This document shows positions 1 to 8,114 of a stretch of DNA of 54,001 nt, one piece after another (the stretch's first letter is position 1; each line of letters begins with the position of its first letter). The DNA is from Bradyrhizobium lablabi. Lineage in GTDB: Bacteria; Pseudomonadota; Alphaproteobacteria; Rhizobiales; Xanthobacteraceae. The notes below the pieces were generated by a model. The model saw only the letters and a program-made list of their open reading frames with translations. It had not been told where the DNA came from and searched no databases. The position numbers and the translations under genes are program-made. The stretch lies in NCBI RefSeq assembly GCF_001440475.1, contig NZ_LLYB01000046.1, positions 1 through 54,001 of the forward strand, written 5' to 3'.

Positions 1-100
1 AGGCTCACCAGCCCCATCGCTAACAGCCGACTTTTGCAACAAAATCGGCCCGAAGCGGACATGCCGATCAGTGCGACTGATATCCGCTTTCGGGCGTAAG
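1..100. repeat. Degenerate dispersed intergenic hairpin sequence
   Basis: Two stem-loops are visible. Positions 26-49 pair GCCGACTTTTG with CAAAATCGGC, with one bulged C. Positions 51-95 contain a perfect ATCAGT/ACTGAT stem around GCG, flanked by an imperfect GAAGCGGA/TCCGCTTTC stem. No T-run follows, so this is not a clear terminator. The text resembles a decayed, non-coding family dispersed in Bradyrhizobium genomes; that is recollection, not a search result. Confidence 0.35.
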
Positions 101-226
101 GCCGGCAGGAGGCTGGACGCACCATTCATTGGCGCATCGCCGCGGATCGATCAATTTCCCTCATGCGAACCGCAAGGTTTTGTCATGGGCCATCCCCGCT
201 TTTCATGGGATGGCCGGTTGCAATTT

Positions 227-254
227 TTGCGACGCATCATATTATGAGTATAAT
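227..254 (+). promoter_or_regulatory. Sigma-70-like promoter for the MFS gene
   Basis: TTGCGA at 227-232 and TATAAT at 249-254 are separated by 16 bp, close to the housekeeping consensus. The inverted repeat ATTAT-GAGT-ATAAT (241-254) overlaps the -10 element and could be a repressor site. A transcript would start near 261, giving a leader of about 165 nt before the MFS start at 428. The rest of 101-427 shows no convincing gene: the 67-codon open frame at 129-332 has no recognisable protein character. Confidence 0.45.
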
Positions 255-427
255 TTAACAGTGGAGCCCCGCATGGCCGCCGCTTCCGATCCCGTCATCA
301 TCCGGCGCAGCGTATCGCACATCGGTCGCTGATGTCTGGAAATGAGGGAAGTGTGACATTCAAGTCATACCGGCATCACGATAGAAACAAATCCGGCAAA
401 CCGCTCAACCGAAATTCCTGAGGCCCA

Positions 428-1711
428 ATGATCTCGAACTGGCTGTCCGCCACCCTCGCCCGTCGCAACATTCACTATGGCTGGGTGATGGTCGCCGTGA
501 CCTTCCTCACCGCCCTGATCTCCGCCGGCACGGTCGGCGCTCCCGGCGTTTTCATCGTGCCGCTGCAGAAGGAATTCGGCTGGACCACGGCGGAGATTTC
601 CTCGGCGCTGTCGATCCGCTTCATCCTGTTCGGGCTGATGGCGCCTTTTGCCGCCGCGCTGATGAACCGTTACGGCCTGCGCAATGTGACGCTGCTGGCG
701 CTGCTGATCGTGGTGTCGGGTCTCCTCGCATCGCTGGCGATGACGCAGGTCTGGCAATTGATGCTGCTGTGGGGCGTCGTCATCGGGATCGGCACCGGGA
801 TGACGGCGCTGGTGCTGGGCGCAACCATCGCCGCGCGCTGGTTCGTGGCGCGGCGCGGCCTCGTCGTTGGCATCCTCACCGCCAGCGTCGCCACCGGGCA
901 GCTCGCCTTCCTGCCGCTACTGGCGAGCCTGACCGAGGCCTATGGCTGGCGGCCTGCGCTGGCGCTGGTGTGCGTCATGCTGGGCGTCGCCGCTTTCGCC
1001 GTGCTGATGATCATGCGCGACCGGCCGAGCGATGTCGGCCTGCGCCCGTTCGGCGATGAAGGCACCGAGCCGCTGCCCGCGCCGCCACCCAACACCACCC
1101 CGATCATGGCGGCGGCGCTCGGCACGCTGCGCGACGCCTCGAAGTCCGGCGTGTTCTGGATCCTGTTCGCTACCTTCTTCATCTGCGGCGCCTCGACCAA
1201 CGGCCTGGTTCAGGTTCACCTGATCCCGATGTGCCTCGATTTCGGCATTCCGCAGGTGCAGGCGGCGAGCCTGCTCGCGGCAATGGGCATCTTCGATTTC
1301 GTCGGCACCATCGCCTCCGGCTGGCTCTCGGACCGCTACGACAATCGCAAGCTGCTGTTCTGGTACTACGGTCTGCGCGGCCTGTCGCTCTTGTTCCTGC
1401 CCTTCTCCGATTTCACGCTCTACGGCCTGTCGCTGTTTGCGATGTTCTACGGGCTCGACTGGATCGCAACCGTGCCGCCGACGGTGCGGCTGACGGCGCA
1501 GCGGTTCGGCGCCGAACGCGCCAACCTGGTGTTCGGCTGGATTTTCGCGGGCCATCAGCTCGGTGCGGGTGTCGCAGCCTTCGGCGCCGGCCTGTCGCGG
1601 ACGATCTATGCGACCTATCTGCCAGCCTTCTTCGTTGCCGGTGCGCTCTGCATCGTCGCTGCGCTGATCGTGCTGGCGATCTCGCGGCCGAAGCCGGTGG
1701 CAGCAACATAG
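428..1711 (+). CDS. MFS transporter
   Basis: A 427-residue inner-membrane protein with about 12 hydrophobic segments in two halves, separated by a polar, proline-rich loop at about residues 195-225. The family is secondary transport. The start region with a conserved-looking HYGWVMV stretch recalls the monocarboxylate/oxalate-formate-type MFS branch, so an organic acid is a reasonable but unproven substrate. A near-consensus promoter lies about 170 nt upstream. It converges on the carboxyltransferase gene, and a palindromic repeat fills the gap between them. Whether it belongs functionally with the neighbouring TRAP/biotin module cannot be told from sequence. Confidence 0.85.
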   Translation: MISNWLSATLARRNIHYGWVMVAVTFLTALISAGTVGAPGVFIVPLQKEFGWTTAEISSALSIRFILFGLMAPFAAALMNRYGLRNVTLLALLIVVSGLLASLAMTQVWQLMLLWGVVIGIGTGMTALVLGATIAARWFVARRGLVVGILTASVATGQLAFLPLLASLTEAYGWRPALALVCVMLGVAAFAVLMIMRDRPSDVGLRPFGDEGTEPLPAPPPNTTPIMAAALGTLRDASKSGVFWILFATFFICGASTNGLVQVHLIPMCLDFGIPQVQAASLLAAMGIFDFVGTIASGWLSDRYDNRKLLFWYYGLRGLSLLFLPFSDFTLYGLSLFAMFYGLDWIATVPPTVRLTAQRFGAERANLVFGWIFAGHQLGAGVAAFGAGLSRTIYATYLPAFFVAGALCIVAALIVLAISRPKPVAAT

Positions 1712-1716
1712 CTGCC

Positions 1717-1808
1717 GTAGGGTGGGCAAAGGCGCGTTTGCGCCGTGCCCACCATCTATCCACGATCACGATCCGGAATGGTGGGCACGCTACGCTTTGC
1801 CCACCCTA
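1717..1808. repeat. Palindromic repeat, GGGTGGGCAAAG type (copy 1)
   Basis: GTAGGGTGGGCAAAG at the left is the inverse of CTTTGCCCACCCTA at the right (1795-1808), with nested GTGCCCACCAT and ATGGTGGGCAC between. It lies between the convergent MFS and carboxyltransferase genes, where it could fold and act as a bidirectional terminator. A second copy is at 20508-20593. Confidence 0.8.
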
Positions 1809-1830
1809 TGATTTCTGCGTTCCTGGCAGC

Positions 1831-3390
1831 CTACGGCCGCGTCGACATGTTGCTCGGCGGGCCCACACTGCGGATCGGCTCCGCCAAACGCGCGAATTCG
1901 CACAACAGCGAACGCGTCTTGCGGGGATCGATCACCTCCTCGACCCAGAACTTCTCGGCCGAGCGGAACGGTGACCGCAGCTTGTTGAGGCGGTCCTCGA
2001 TCTCCTTCAGCTTCGAGGCGGGATCCTCGGCGGCGTCGATATCGGCGCGGTAGGCGGCCTCGATGCCGCCTTCCAGCGGCAGGGAGCCCCAATAGGCCGA
2101 CGGCCAGGCATAGCGCATCGAATAGCGGTTGGCCGGCTGATGCACGACGCCCGCCACGCCGAACGCGTTGCGCACGATGATGGTGCACCAGGGCACGGTA
2201 GACTGGTTGACGGCGGCCATCGCGCGCACGCCGTGGCGGATGGTCGCCGATTTCTCGGCCTCGAGCCCGATCATGAAGCCGGGGCAGTCCATCAGATAGA
2301 CCACCGGCAGATGGAAGGTTTCGGCAAAGTCGACCCAGCGCACCACCTTCTGGCACGCCTCCGCCGTCCACGACCCGCCATAGTGGAATGGATCGCTGGC
2401 CAGCAGCAGCACCGCACGGCCTTCCAGCCGGGCAAGGCCCGTGATGATCGGGCGGCCGAAATTGGCGTTGACCTCGAAGAACGAACCCTTGTCGACGACG
2501 GCGTCGATGATCGGGCGCATCTTGTAGACCTGCCGGCGGTTGCGCGGCACCGCCTTGAGCAACGATTCCTCCGCGCGTTCCGGATCGTCCGTGCACGGCG
2601 TGGTCGGCGACAGGTCGTAGACCGACGACGGCAGATAGGACAGAAAACGCCGGGCGCGTTCGAATGCCTCTTCCTCGGTATCGACGGCATCATCGACGCC
2701 GCCGGCGCGGGTCTGGATCTCGGCGCCGCCGAGCTCCTGCTTGGTCAGATCCTGGCCGAGGCGTTTGACGACCGGCGGTCCCGCGACAAACATCGCAGAG
2801 TTTCGGGTCATGACGGAATAATGGCTCGCGGCCAGCCTCGCCGCGCCAAGCCCCGCGACCGAGCCAAGCCCGAGCGCCACCACCGGCACGCGCGCCATGT
2901 TCGCTGTCGTGAACCAGTACCAGCGGGTGCCGCCGACCCCGCCCGGCAGATTGGCCGCGCCGCGCGTCTCGATCGTCTTCACCGAGCCACCGCCGCCCGA
3001 GCCCTCGATCACGCGGATGATCGGCAGGCGGAAATCATGCGCCATCTCCTCGGCCATCAGCGGCTTGGCCGAAATCGAGGCATCCGCTGAACCGCCGCGC
3101 ACGGTGAAATCGTCGCCGACCACGACCACGGTACGGCCGTCGACCTTGCCGCGGCCAAACACGCAGTTGGCCGGCGTCAAATGCTTGAGTTCGCTGCTTT
3201 CGTCGTATTCGGCGATGCCGGAAATCGCGCCGATCTCGTGAAAGGAATTCTTGTCGATCAGTCTGTCGATGCGCTCACGAACCGTGAGCCGGCCCTGGTC
3301 ATGCTGGCGCTTGACCTTGTCAACGCCTCCCATCTCGCGCGCGAACGCTTCGCGCCGAGCGAGCTCGTCGAGCTCCGGCTTCCAGTTCAT
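1831..3390 (-). CDS. Acyl-CoA carboxylase beta (carboxyltransferase) subunit
   Basis: A 519-residue cytoplasmic protein of the biotin-dependent carboxyltransferase family (AccD5/PccB/MccB type), which moves CO2 between biotin and an acyl-CoA. Both crotonase-like halves are present. The N-half carries glycine-rich GSGGGG and GVGG stretches; the C-half has the PGFMIG oxyanion region and a GGSW segment. The chosen ATG at 3390 gives the usual N-terminus (MNWKPELDE). The frame stays open a further 56 codons upstream, but that stretch is an arginine/serine-rich shadow of the IclR gene. Its start overlaps the 3' end of the IclR gene by 71 nt. A separate biotinyl protein is encoded divergently at 4435, and no biotin carboxylase gene is in the window. 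The acyl-CoA substrate is not predictable here. Confidence 0.85.
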   Translation of the reverse strand: MNWKPELDELARREAFAREMGGVDKVKRQHDQGRLTVRERIDRLIDKNSFHEIGAISGIAEYDESSELKHLTPANCVFGRGKVDGRTVVVVGDDFTVRGGSADASISAKPLMAEEMAHDFRLPIIRVIEGSGGGGSVKTIETRGAANLPGGVGGTRWYWFTTANMARVPVVALGLGSVAGLGAARLAASHYSVMTRNSAMFVAGPPVVKRLGQDLTKQELGGAEIQTRAGGVDDAVDTEEEAFERARRFLSYLPSSVYDLSPTTPCTDDPERAEESLLKAVPRNRRQVYKMRPIIDAVVDKGSFFEVNANFGRPIITGLARLEGRAVLLLASDPFHYGGSWTAEACQKVVRWVDFAETFHLPVVYLMDCPGFMIGLEAEKSATIRHGVRAMAAVNQSTVPWCTIIVRNAFGVAGVVHQPANRYSMRYAWPSAYWGSLPLEGGIEAAYRADIDAAEDPASKLKEIEDRLNKLRSPFRSAEKFWVEEVIDPRKTRSLLCEFARLAEPIRSVGPPSNMSTRP

Positions 3391-4294
3391 TCGTATCCTC
3401 CGTCTTGATGATCTTGTTGTTATGCGGCCGCGCCGGAAGCGGCTTCCGTTCGATACGGTTGGCGAAGATATCGCCCTCGGCGCCTTCGAGCAGGCCGCCG
3501 ATCGCAACGCCGAGTTCGAGCATCTGCGGCGCCACTTCCTGGTGGAGCCGCCTCTCATCGAACATCGCGGCGAGAAGGCCGATCGTCACGACGACGAAGG
3601 TCTGGTATTGCGGCGACCAGATCGGCACCGCACAGCCGTTGATATGCGGGCTCCAGGTACCGCAGCCGACGACATAGCCGTGTTCGCGCAGGTGGCGGCG
3701 GTTGTCCTCGATGCGCGCCTTCAATTGCGCCGCATTTTCCGGAATCTCGCGTTCCATTTCGGCGATCAGGGCGTTACCGACATCGGTATCGAGCGCCGCA
3801 GTATAGGCAAAGCCGGCCGCGGTGCTCGTCATCGAGATGCGGCTGCCGGTGCCTTCGTGCAGACCGAGCGCGTTCGCTGCGCGGGCGAATTCGAGATAGA
3901 CCAGATGATAGCGGTCCGGAATGACGAAGCCGACGGTTCCCGGCAATTGATCGGCAACGTCCTGCAGTCGCAGCCGGATCAGGTTCCGAAGCTGCAACCC
4001 CTTCATCATCGAGGTGCTCATCGCCACCGCGCTTGGGCCGATGCGGTATTTCTGGTCGCGCGGCAGATACACCAGCTGCCCCATCCGCGTCAGCGTGTGG
4101 GTGAGCCGCGACACTGTCGATCGCGGCAGGCCGCAGCGGCTGGAAATTTCCAGATTACCCAGTCTGGCTTCGTGACCCTCGAAGCAGCGCAGGACGTCGA
4201 ACGCCCGCGACACCACCTGGATCACGTCACCCTCGCCCGCCAGATCGCTGGCGAGCATTCCCTGTTTGCTAAGCCTTTCCGAGCGTCTTCCCAT
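3320..4294 (-). CDS. IclR-family transcriptional regulator
   Basis: A 324-residue regulator. The N-terminal winged helix-turn-helix (about residues 25-85) includes LEISSRCGLPRSTVSRL, and the C-terminal IclR effector domain follows. The family usually binds small aromatic or organic-acid effectors. The ATG at 4294 is preferred to the in-frame start at 4366, which would add 24 non-conserved residues. The C-terminal tail is basic and low in complexity because it runs 71 nt into the carboxyltransferase gene; the two are probably co-transcribed and coupled. The divergent region to the biotinyl gene contains a perfect palindrome (4327-4339) that is a candidate operator. It likely controls the biotin module and perhaps the TRAP genes (inference). 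Confidence 0.85.
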   Translation of the reverse strand: MGRRSERLSKQGMLASDLAGEGDVIQVVSRAFDVLRCFEGHEARLGNLEISSRCGLPRSTVSRLTHTLTRMGQLVYLPRDQKYRIGPSAVAMSTSMMKGLQLRNLIRLRLQDVADQLPGTVGFVIPDRYHLVYLEFARAANALGLHEGTGSRISMTSTAAGFAYTAALDTDVGNALIAEMEREIPENAAQLKARIEDNRRHLREHGYVVGCGTWSPHINGCAVPIWSPQYQTFVVVTIGLLAAMFDERRLHQEVAPQMLELGVAIGGLLEGAEGDIFANRIERKPLPARPHNNKIIKTEDTNELEAGARRARSARSVRARDGRR

Positions 4295-4326
4295 TGTTAT
4301 GGCTCCATGGCCTAATTTCGCCCTGC

Positions 4327-4339
4327 GGAATAAAATTCC
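4327..4339. promoter_or_regulatory. Candidate IclR operator
   Basis: GGAAT-AAA-ATTCC is a perfect inverted repeat, 33 bp upstream of the IclR start and about 100 bp upstream of the biotinyl gene. IclR-family operators are typically A/T-centred palindromes of the TGGAAAT-type, so the fit in form and position is good. It is unproven. Confidence 0.4.
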
Positions 4340-4434
4340 ACTTGCAGAACAAACTACCTCAGGCAATCTGCGGCCACAACAAAAAGCCGTTCACGAGGAC
4401 AGCCTGTCCGTCAGACGGTCCCCGGGAGAGCGGA

Positions 4435-4656
4435 ATGCCAGAAATCAAGATCGTCACCGAAGTCGCCGGCCGCGTGTGCGCGCTCCCCGTCACAACCGGC
4501 GGCAATGTCGACGACGGCGATGAGATTGCGTTCGTCGAAGCGATGAAGATGGAAATTCCGGTCACCTCAACAGCGGCCGGAAAAATCAAGGCCATCCTTG
4601 TCGAACTCGACGACGTCATTGCCGAAGGACAGGTGGTCGCCATCATCGAAGCTTAA
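4435..4656 (+). CDS. Free-standing biotinyl (biotin carrier) domain protein
   Basis: A 73-residue protein that is essentially one biotinyl/lipoyl-attachment domain. EAMKME (residues 37-42) carries the biotin-accepting lysine (K40). The ATG follows a GGGAGAGCGG ribosome-binding site, and a longer frame from 4294 is not needed. It would carry CO2 for the carboxyltransferase at 1831-3390, which lies on the other side of the divergent IclR gene. The biotin carboxylase that would load it is not encoded in this window, so it must be supplied from elsewhere or the pair works as a transcarboxylase or decarboxylase. Confidence 0.88.
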   Translation: MPEIKIVTEVAGRVCALPVTTGGNVDDGDEIAFVEAMKMEIPVTSTAAGKIKAILVELDDVIAEGQVVAIIEA

Positions 4657-4816
4657 CGGAAGCGCGGCATAGACGTGCTCGCGATACTTTCCGCGACAAT
4701 CTGTCCAGCTTTGATGTTGACGCATGCGTACCTAACGTTGCCATCGCAAGCCGCCGATGACATGATCAATGCCAACGAGAGATTTTCGCATCGCGAACCA
4801 ATCTGAGGGGAAAGAT

Positions 4817-5980
4817 ATGATTCACCGGTTGAAGGCGCTCGCGCCAATCGCCCTTGCAGGCATTTCATGGCTGGCCATGCCGGCGGCATACGCCGAGGAC
4901 GTCAAGCTGCCGCCGACCATGGTGGTCACCGCCTATGACACCGGCACCGCCGGCTTCAACATCGCCGTCGGCGTCGGCAAGATGATGAAGGACAAATACG
5001 GCACCGACGTCCGCGTGCTGCCAGCCGGCAACGACGTGGCGCGGCTGGCGCCGCTGCGCGCCAAGCGCGCGGCCATGTCCGCGATGGGCTCCGGTACCTA
5101 TTTCGCCCAGGAAGGCGTGTTCGAGTTCGGCACCAGGGAATGGGGTCCGCAACCTCTGCAGCTCGTGCTGTCCGTGGTCGACTGCAACGCCGGCTCGCTC
5201 GGCGTCGCCAAGGATACCGGCGTGACCGAGATCAAGCAGCTCAAGGGCAAGCGCGTCGGCTTTGTGGTCGGCTCGCCGGCGCTGAACCAGAATGCGCTCG
5301 CGGTCCTGGCCTTCGGCGATCTCAAGCAGAGCGACGTCAAGGTCGTCGAGTTCTCCAGCTACGGCGCGATGTGGAAGGGCATGATCAACAACGACGTCGA
5401 TGCCGCTTTCGCCACCACCATCACCGGCCCGGCAAAGGAACTGGAGACATCGCCGCGCGGCATCGTCTGGCCGCCGCTGCCCCCCGGCGACAAGGCGGGC
5501 TGGGAGCGCGTGAAAAAGGTTGGCTCCTTCTTCTTCCCGCACGTTGCGACCTGCGGTGCGGGCATCTCCAAGGACAAGCCGGTCGAACTCGGCAACTATC
5601 CCTACCCGATCTTCATGGTCTACGGGTCGCTGCCCGCCGACGACGTCTACGCCATCACCAAGGCGATGATCACGGGCTACGACGCATATAAGGATTCCGC
5701 GCCTGGCGCGACCGGTCTTGCAGCGGACAAGCAGACCAAGAACTGGGTGGTTCCGGTGCATCCGGGCGCCGCGAAGGCGCTGAAGGAAGCCGGTCAGTGG
5801 ACCGACGCACAGGAAGCTCACAACAAGGAATTGCTCAAGCGCCAGCAGGTTCTCGCGACGGCATGGGCGGACTACGGCAAGTCGAAGCCGCCGTCGGACG
5901 ACAAGGCGTTTCTCGACGGCTGGATGAAGGCGCGCGCGGAGGCGCTGGCCAAGGCGAACATGCCGAACGGCTTTGAATAG
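4817..5980 (+). CDS. TAXI-type TRAP transporter solute-binding protein
   Basis: A 387-residue periplasmic protein. A Sec signal peptide is clear (MIHRLKA, hydrophobic core, predicted cleavage after AYA at residue 26). The mature N-terminus has the TAXI-family pattern of an early strand followed by GTAGFNIAVGVGKMM, then a GKRVGF motif further on. It is longer than the roughly 320 residues usual for TAXI proteins. The ATG at 4817 has GAGGGGAAAG just upstream; the frame opens at 4769 but the residues before 4817 do not look like a signal peptide. The permease follows 48 nt downstream. Known TAXI proteins include glutamate/glutamine binders, and a glutaminase is next in the operon. That makes those amino acids a candidate substrate, but this is inference. 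Confidence 0.85.
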   Translation: MIHRLKALAPIALAGISWLAMPAAYAEDVKLPPTMVVTAYDTGTAGFNIAVGVGKMMKDKYGTDVRVLPAGNDVARLAPLRAKRAAMSAMGSGTYFAQEGVFEFGTREWGPQPLQLVLSVVDCNAGSLGVAKDTGVTEIKQLKGKRVGFVVGSPALNQNALAVLAFGDLKQSDVKVVEFSSYGAMWKGMINNDVDAAFATTITGPAKELETSPRGIVWPPLPPGDKAGWERVKKVGSFFFPHVATCGAGISKDKPVELGNYPYPIFMVYGSLPADDVYAITKAMITGYDAYKDSAPGATGLAADKQTKNWVVPVHPGAAKALKEAGQWTDAQEAHNKELLKRQQVLATAWADYGKSKPPSDDKAFLDGWMKARAEALAKANMPNGFE

Positions 5981-6028
5981 TACTGCCTCACGCGCTTTGG
6001 GTCTAAGGGCGAATACCGTCTAGGGGGA

Positions 6029-8092
6029 ATGATGTCACCTGCTGCGAGTGATAGCGTAGCCGCGCCTGCACAACGAGTTGAGTTCGACGACCCGCATGCC
6101 AACATGCAGGAAGCCGAGGTCACGCGCGTGCGAGCGTTGCGTGGCGCGTGGCGCTGGGCGCTGGTTGTTGCAACCGCGGTAACCATCCTGCTGTGCATCA
6201 ACCAGCAATTCTCCCTGCGTTTCTTCATCGGCTACACTCAGCTCAACACCGAGTACTTCTATCTCCTGATCGCGCTGATGCTGCCGTTCACGTTCCTGAT
6301 CTTTCCGGGAACCGGGAGCGCGCCGCTCGACCGAATTCCCTGGTACGACCTCCTGCTTTTTGTCGCCACGTTCGCCTGCGCCATCCTGCTGATGCGCACC
6401 GTCCGCAAGGCGGCAGAAGCCGGCTGGGAGTTCGGGGGCGCACCTACCTACGTGATCGTCGCCGGCGTCATCATGTGGGGCGTGCTGATGGAAGCGTTGC
6501 GGCGCACCGGCGGCTGGAGCCTGCTGCTGAGCGTTCTGCCCTTTACGGTCTATCCCCTGTTCGCCGATGCCAAATGGCTGGGACCATTTCGCGGCACCGA
6601 GTCGACGCTCGAACAAGCAACCGCGTATCACGTGCTTTCGGGCGAAAGCCTGCTCGGGATTCCGATCCAGGCCTTTGCCGATACCGTGATCGGCTTTCTG
6701 GTGTTCGGCACCGCGCTGATGATGACGGGCGCCGGAAAATTCTTCATCAACCTGTCGTTTGCGATGTGCGGCACCTTCCGCGGCGGCGCCGCCAAGGTCT
6801 GTATCTTTGCCAGCGGCCTGCTCGGCATGATGTCGGGCTCGATCATTTCCAACGTGCTGACCGCGGGCACCATGACGATTCCCGTCATGAAAAAGAGCGG
6901 CTTCCGCGCCTCCTATGCCGCCGCGATCGAAGCCTGCGCGTCGACCGGCGCGGTGCTGGCCCCGCCGGTGATGGGCGCAACAGCCTTCGTCATCGCGCAG
7001 TTTCTCAATGTCAGCTACGCTGATGTCGCCTTGGCCGCGATCATTCCGGCGGCCCTCTACTATGTCGGCCTGTTCATGCAGGTGGACTCTTATGCCGCCC
7101 GCCACGGCCTGAAGGGCATCCCGCGCTCCGAACTGCCCAGGGTCTGGGACACGATCAAGGATGGCTGGTACTACGTCTTCGTCATCGCGCTTCTGATCGT
7201 GATGCTGCTGTACTTCAAGCGTGAGAGCCATGCCCCGTTCTACGCGACCGCGCTGCTCCTGGTATTGAACCAGCTTTTCTCCAAGGAAACCCGCTGGACG
7301 CTTGGAACCATCAACAAGTTCCTCGAAGTCAACGGCCGCACCTTCGTCGAACTGGTGGGCATTCTGGCCGGCTGCGGGCTCCTGATCGGCGCGTTCTCGA
7401 TGACCGGCGTCGTCTCCAGCCTCGCCAACGACCTGTTGCGGATCGCCGGCGACAACGCGCTCCTGCTGCTCCTGATGTGCGCCTTCACCAGCCTCGTGCT
7501 CGGGCTCGGACTGACGACGACGGCCTGCTACATCTTCCTCGCTATCCTGGTGGCTCCTGCGCTGGAAAAGCTCGGCCTCAATCGCATGGCCGTGCACATG
7601 TTCATCTTCTACTGGGGCATGCTTTCGTCGATCACGCCGCCAGTCGCCATCGCCTCCTTTGCCGCAGCCGGCATCGCCGGCTCGCCGGCGATGAAGACGG
7701 GATGGGAATCGATGTGGGTCGGCAGCATCATCTACTTCATTCCGTTCTTCTTCGTGCTGAACCCGGCGCTGGTGCTGCAGGGATCGAACCCGTACCTCGA
7801 AGGGCTCGGGCTGATGGCGCTGGCGGGCTTCGGCACGCTGTTCATTTGCGGTGGCATTCAGGGCTATCAGGCCTTTGTCGGCGACCTCAGGGGCGCAGGC
7901 CCGCTGGAATGGCCGCTGCGCGTATTGCTGGTGATTGGTGGCTTCGTGATCGCCACACCCGGCGGCGGCATCATGCCGCTCTCGCAGTGGCAGATCACCT
8001 CGCTCGGACTGGCGATCCTGATCCCGACCGTGCTGGTCGCGCTCGTGCTGGTCCGCCGTCAGGCGCCGGCGAACCAGTTGCACACACCCTGA
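6029..8092 (+). CDS. TRAP transporter fused permease (DctQM type, TAXI system)
   Basis: A 687-residue inner-membrane protein. A polar N-terminus of about 45 residues is followed by the small-subunit (DctQ-like, four-helix) region to about residue 200. The large DctM-like domain of about 12 helices comes next, with the glycine-rich GMMSGSIISNVLTAGTM and GAVLAPPVMGATAF stretches typical of TRAP large subunits. Fused Q-M subunits are the rule for TAXI systems, which use Na+ or H+ gradients. ATG codons at 6029 and 6032 are both possible; the GGGGG just upstream is very close, so 6032 or a leader-dependent start cannot be excluded. The antisense strand carries a 719-codon open frame that I regard as a composition artefact. 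Confidence 0.92.
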   Translation: MMSPAASDSVAAPAQRVEFDDPHANMQEAEVTRVRALRGAWRWALVVATAVTILLCINQQFSLRFFIGYTQLNTEYFYLLIALMLPFTFLIFPGTGSAPLDRIPWYDLLLFVATFACAILLMRTVRKAAEAGWEFGGAPTYVIVAGVIMWGVLMEALRRTGGWSLLLSVLPFTVYPLFADAKWLGPFRGTESTLEQATAYHVLSGESLLGIPIQAFADTVIGFLVFGTALMMTGAGKFFINLSFAMCGTFRGGAAKVCIFASGLLGMMSGSIISNVLTAGTMTIPVMKKSGFRASYAAAIEACASTGAVLAPPVMGATAFVIAQFLNVSYADVALAAIIPAALYYVGLFMQVDSYAARHGLKGIPRSELPRVWDTIKDGWYYVFVIALLIVMLLYFKRESHAPFYATALLLVLNQLFSKETRWTLGTINKFLEVNGRTFVELVGILAGCGLLIGAFSMTGVVSSLANDLLRIAGDNALLLLLMCAFTSLVLGLGLTTTACYIFLAILVAPALEKLGLNRMAVHMFIFYWGMLSSITPPVAIASFAAAGIAGSPAMKTGWESMWVGSIIYFIPFFFVLNPALVLQGSNPYLEGLGLMALAGFGTLFICGGIQGYQAFVGDLRGAGPLEWPLRVLLVIGGFVIATPGGGIMPLSQWQITSLGLAILIPTVLVALVLVRRQAPANQLHTP

Positions 8093-8114
8093 TTGCGTTG
8101 CACAAGAGGAGGCG

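Noticed and set aside
129..332. 67-codon frame upstream of the MFS gene
   Set aside because: It has no ribosome site, no family character, and crosses the likely promoter.
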